Part shown: positions 63,956 to 64,000 of the stretch, piece by piece | How the letters are laid out: every line of letters starts with the position of its first letter | Numbering within the stretch: position 1 is the stretch's first letter | Source: Dolomedes plantarius | Taxonomy: Eukaryota; Arthropoda; Arachnida; Araneae; Dolomedidae | NCBI GenBank assembly: GCA_907164885.2 | Contig: OU015498.1 | Location: 124,105,727-124,169,726, forward strand | DNA length: 64,000 bases | Direction: 5' to 3' | Position numbers and translations under genes: made by a program | Notes under the pieces: generated by a model | What the model saw: the letters and a program-made list of their open reading frames with translations, nothing else | Told to the model about the DNA's origin: nothing | Database searches by the model: none

Positions 63956-64000
63956 CTGCAAATAAAAAAATAACTTTATATTCAAGAGAAAATATATTCA

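Overview
The window looks like arthropod nuclear DNA, most likely a chelicerate such as a spider. It is very AT-rich, has long introns, is dense in (TA)n, (TG)n and (CA)n microsatellites, and holds many kinds of transposable element (Tc1, pogo, hAT, piggyBac and Harbinger types, Helitrons, tRNA-derived SINEs, LTR elements). The two host genes have arthropod-like protein sequence. Nothing prokaryotic is present. Family names below come from reading the translated sequence by eye; no search was run.

Two convergent host genes frame the window. The first (+ strand, 3170-16860) is the 3' end of an SLC6 / neurotransmitter:sodium symporter gene. Five exons with canonical splice sites give 222 residues from TM8 to the stop. 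Two introns are long (6.8 and 4.8 kb) and full of mobile elements. The second (- strand, 63955-37578) is the 3' end of a neurobeachin/rugose-type gene. Eighteen exons join in phase to 750 residues that cover the end of the PH-like domain, the whole BEACH domain and the C-terminal WD40 region through the stop codon. Upstream exons of both genes lie outside the window.

The roughly 20.7 kb between the two stop codons has no host gene that I can support. Its main resident is a 5.3 kb LTR element (25420-30707). This has paired 338-339 bp LTRs, a decayed Gypsy-type gag/protease and a Gypsy-type integrase C-terminus. In place of the Gypsy RT/RNase H/integrase core it carries a Copia-type RT/RNase H, what looks like the start of a Copia 3' LTR, and an intronless zinc-finger segment resembling arthropod CTCF. 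That segment is fused in frame to the Gypsy integrase tail. I consider this three-source retroelement the most unusual object in the window.

Other notable structures: a Tc1-like transposon with a mutated catalytic Asp (13675-14896); a Harbinger-like MITE holding nine 58-bp repeats (8525-9180); a Helitron with six 252-bp repeats nested in a second Helitron (41141-43688); a hAT remnant with a perfect 8-bp target duplication (55400-55998); an inverted, decayed copy of a neurobeachin exon (55186-55262); and an 81-bp tandem array in which every unit carries the splice-acceptor sequence of an SLC6 exon (11090-11489). Mobile elements and simple repeats explain nearly all other long open frames.
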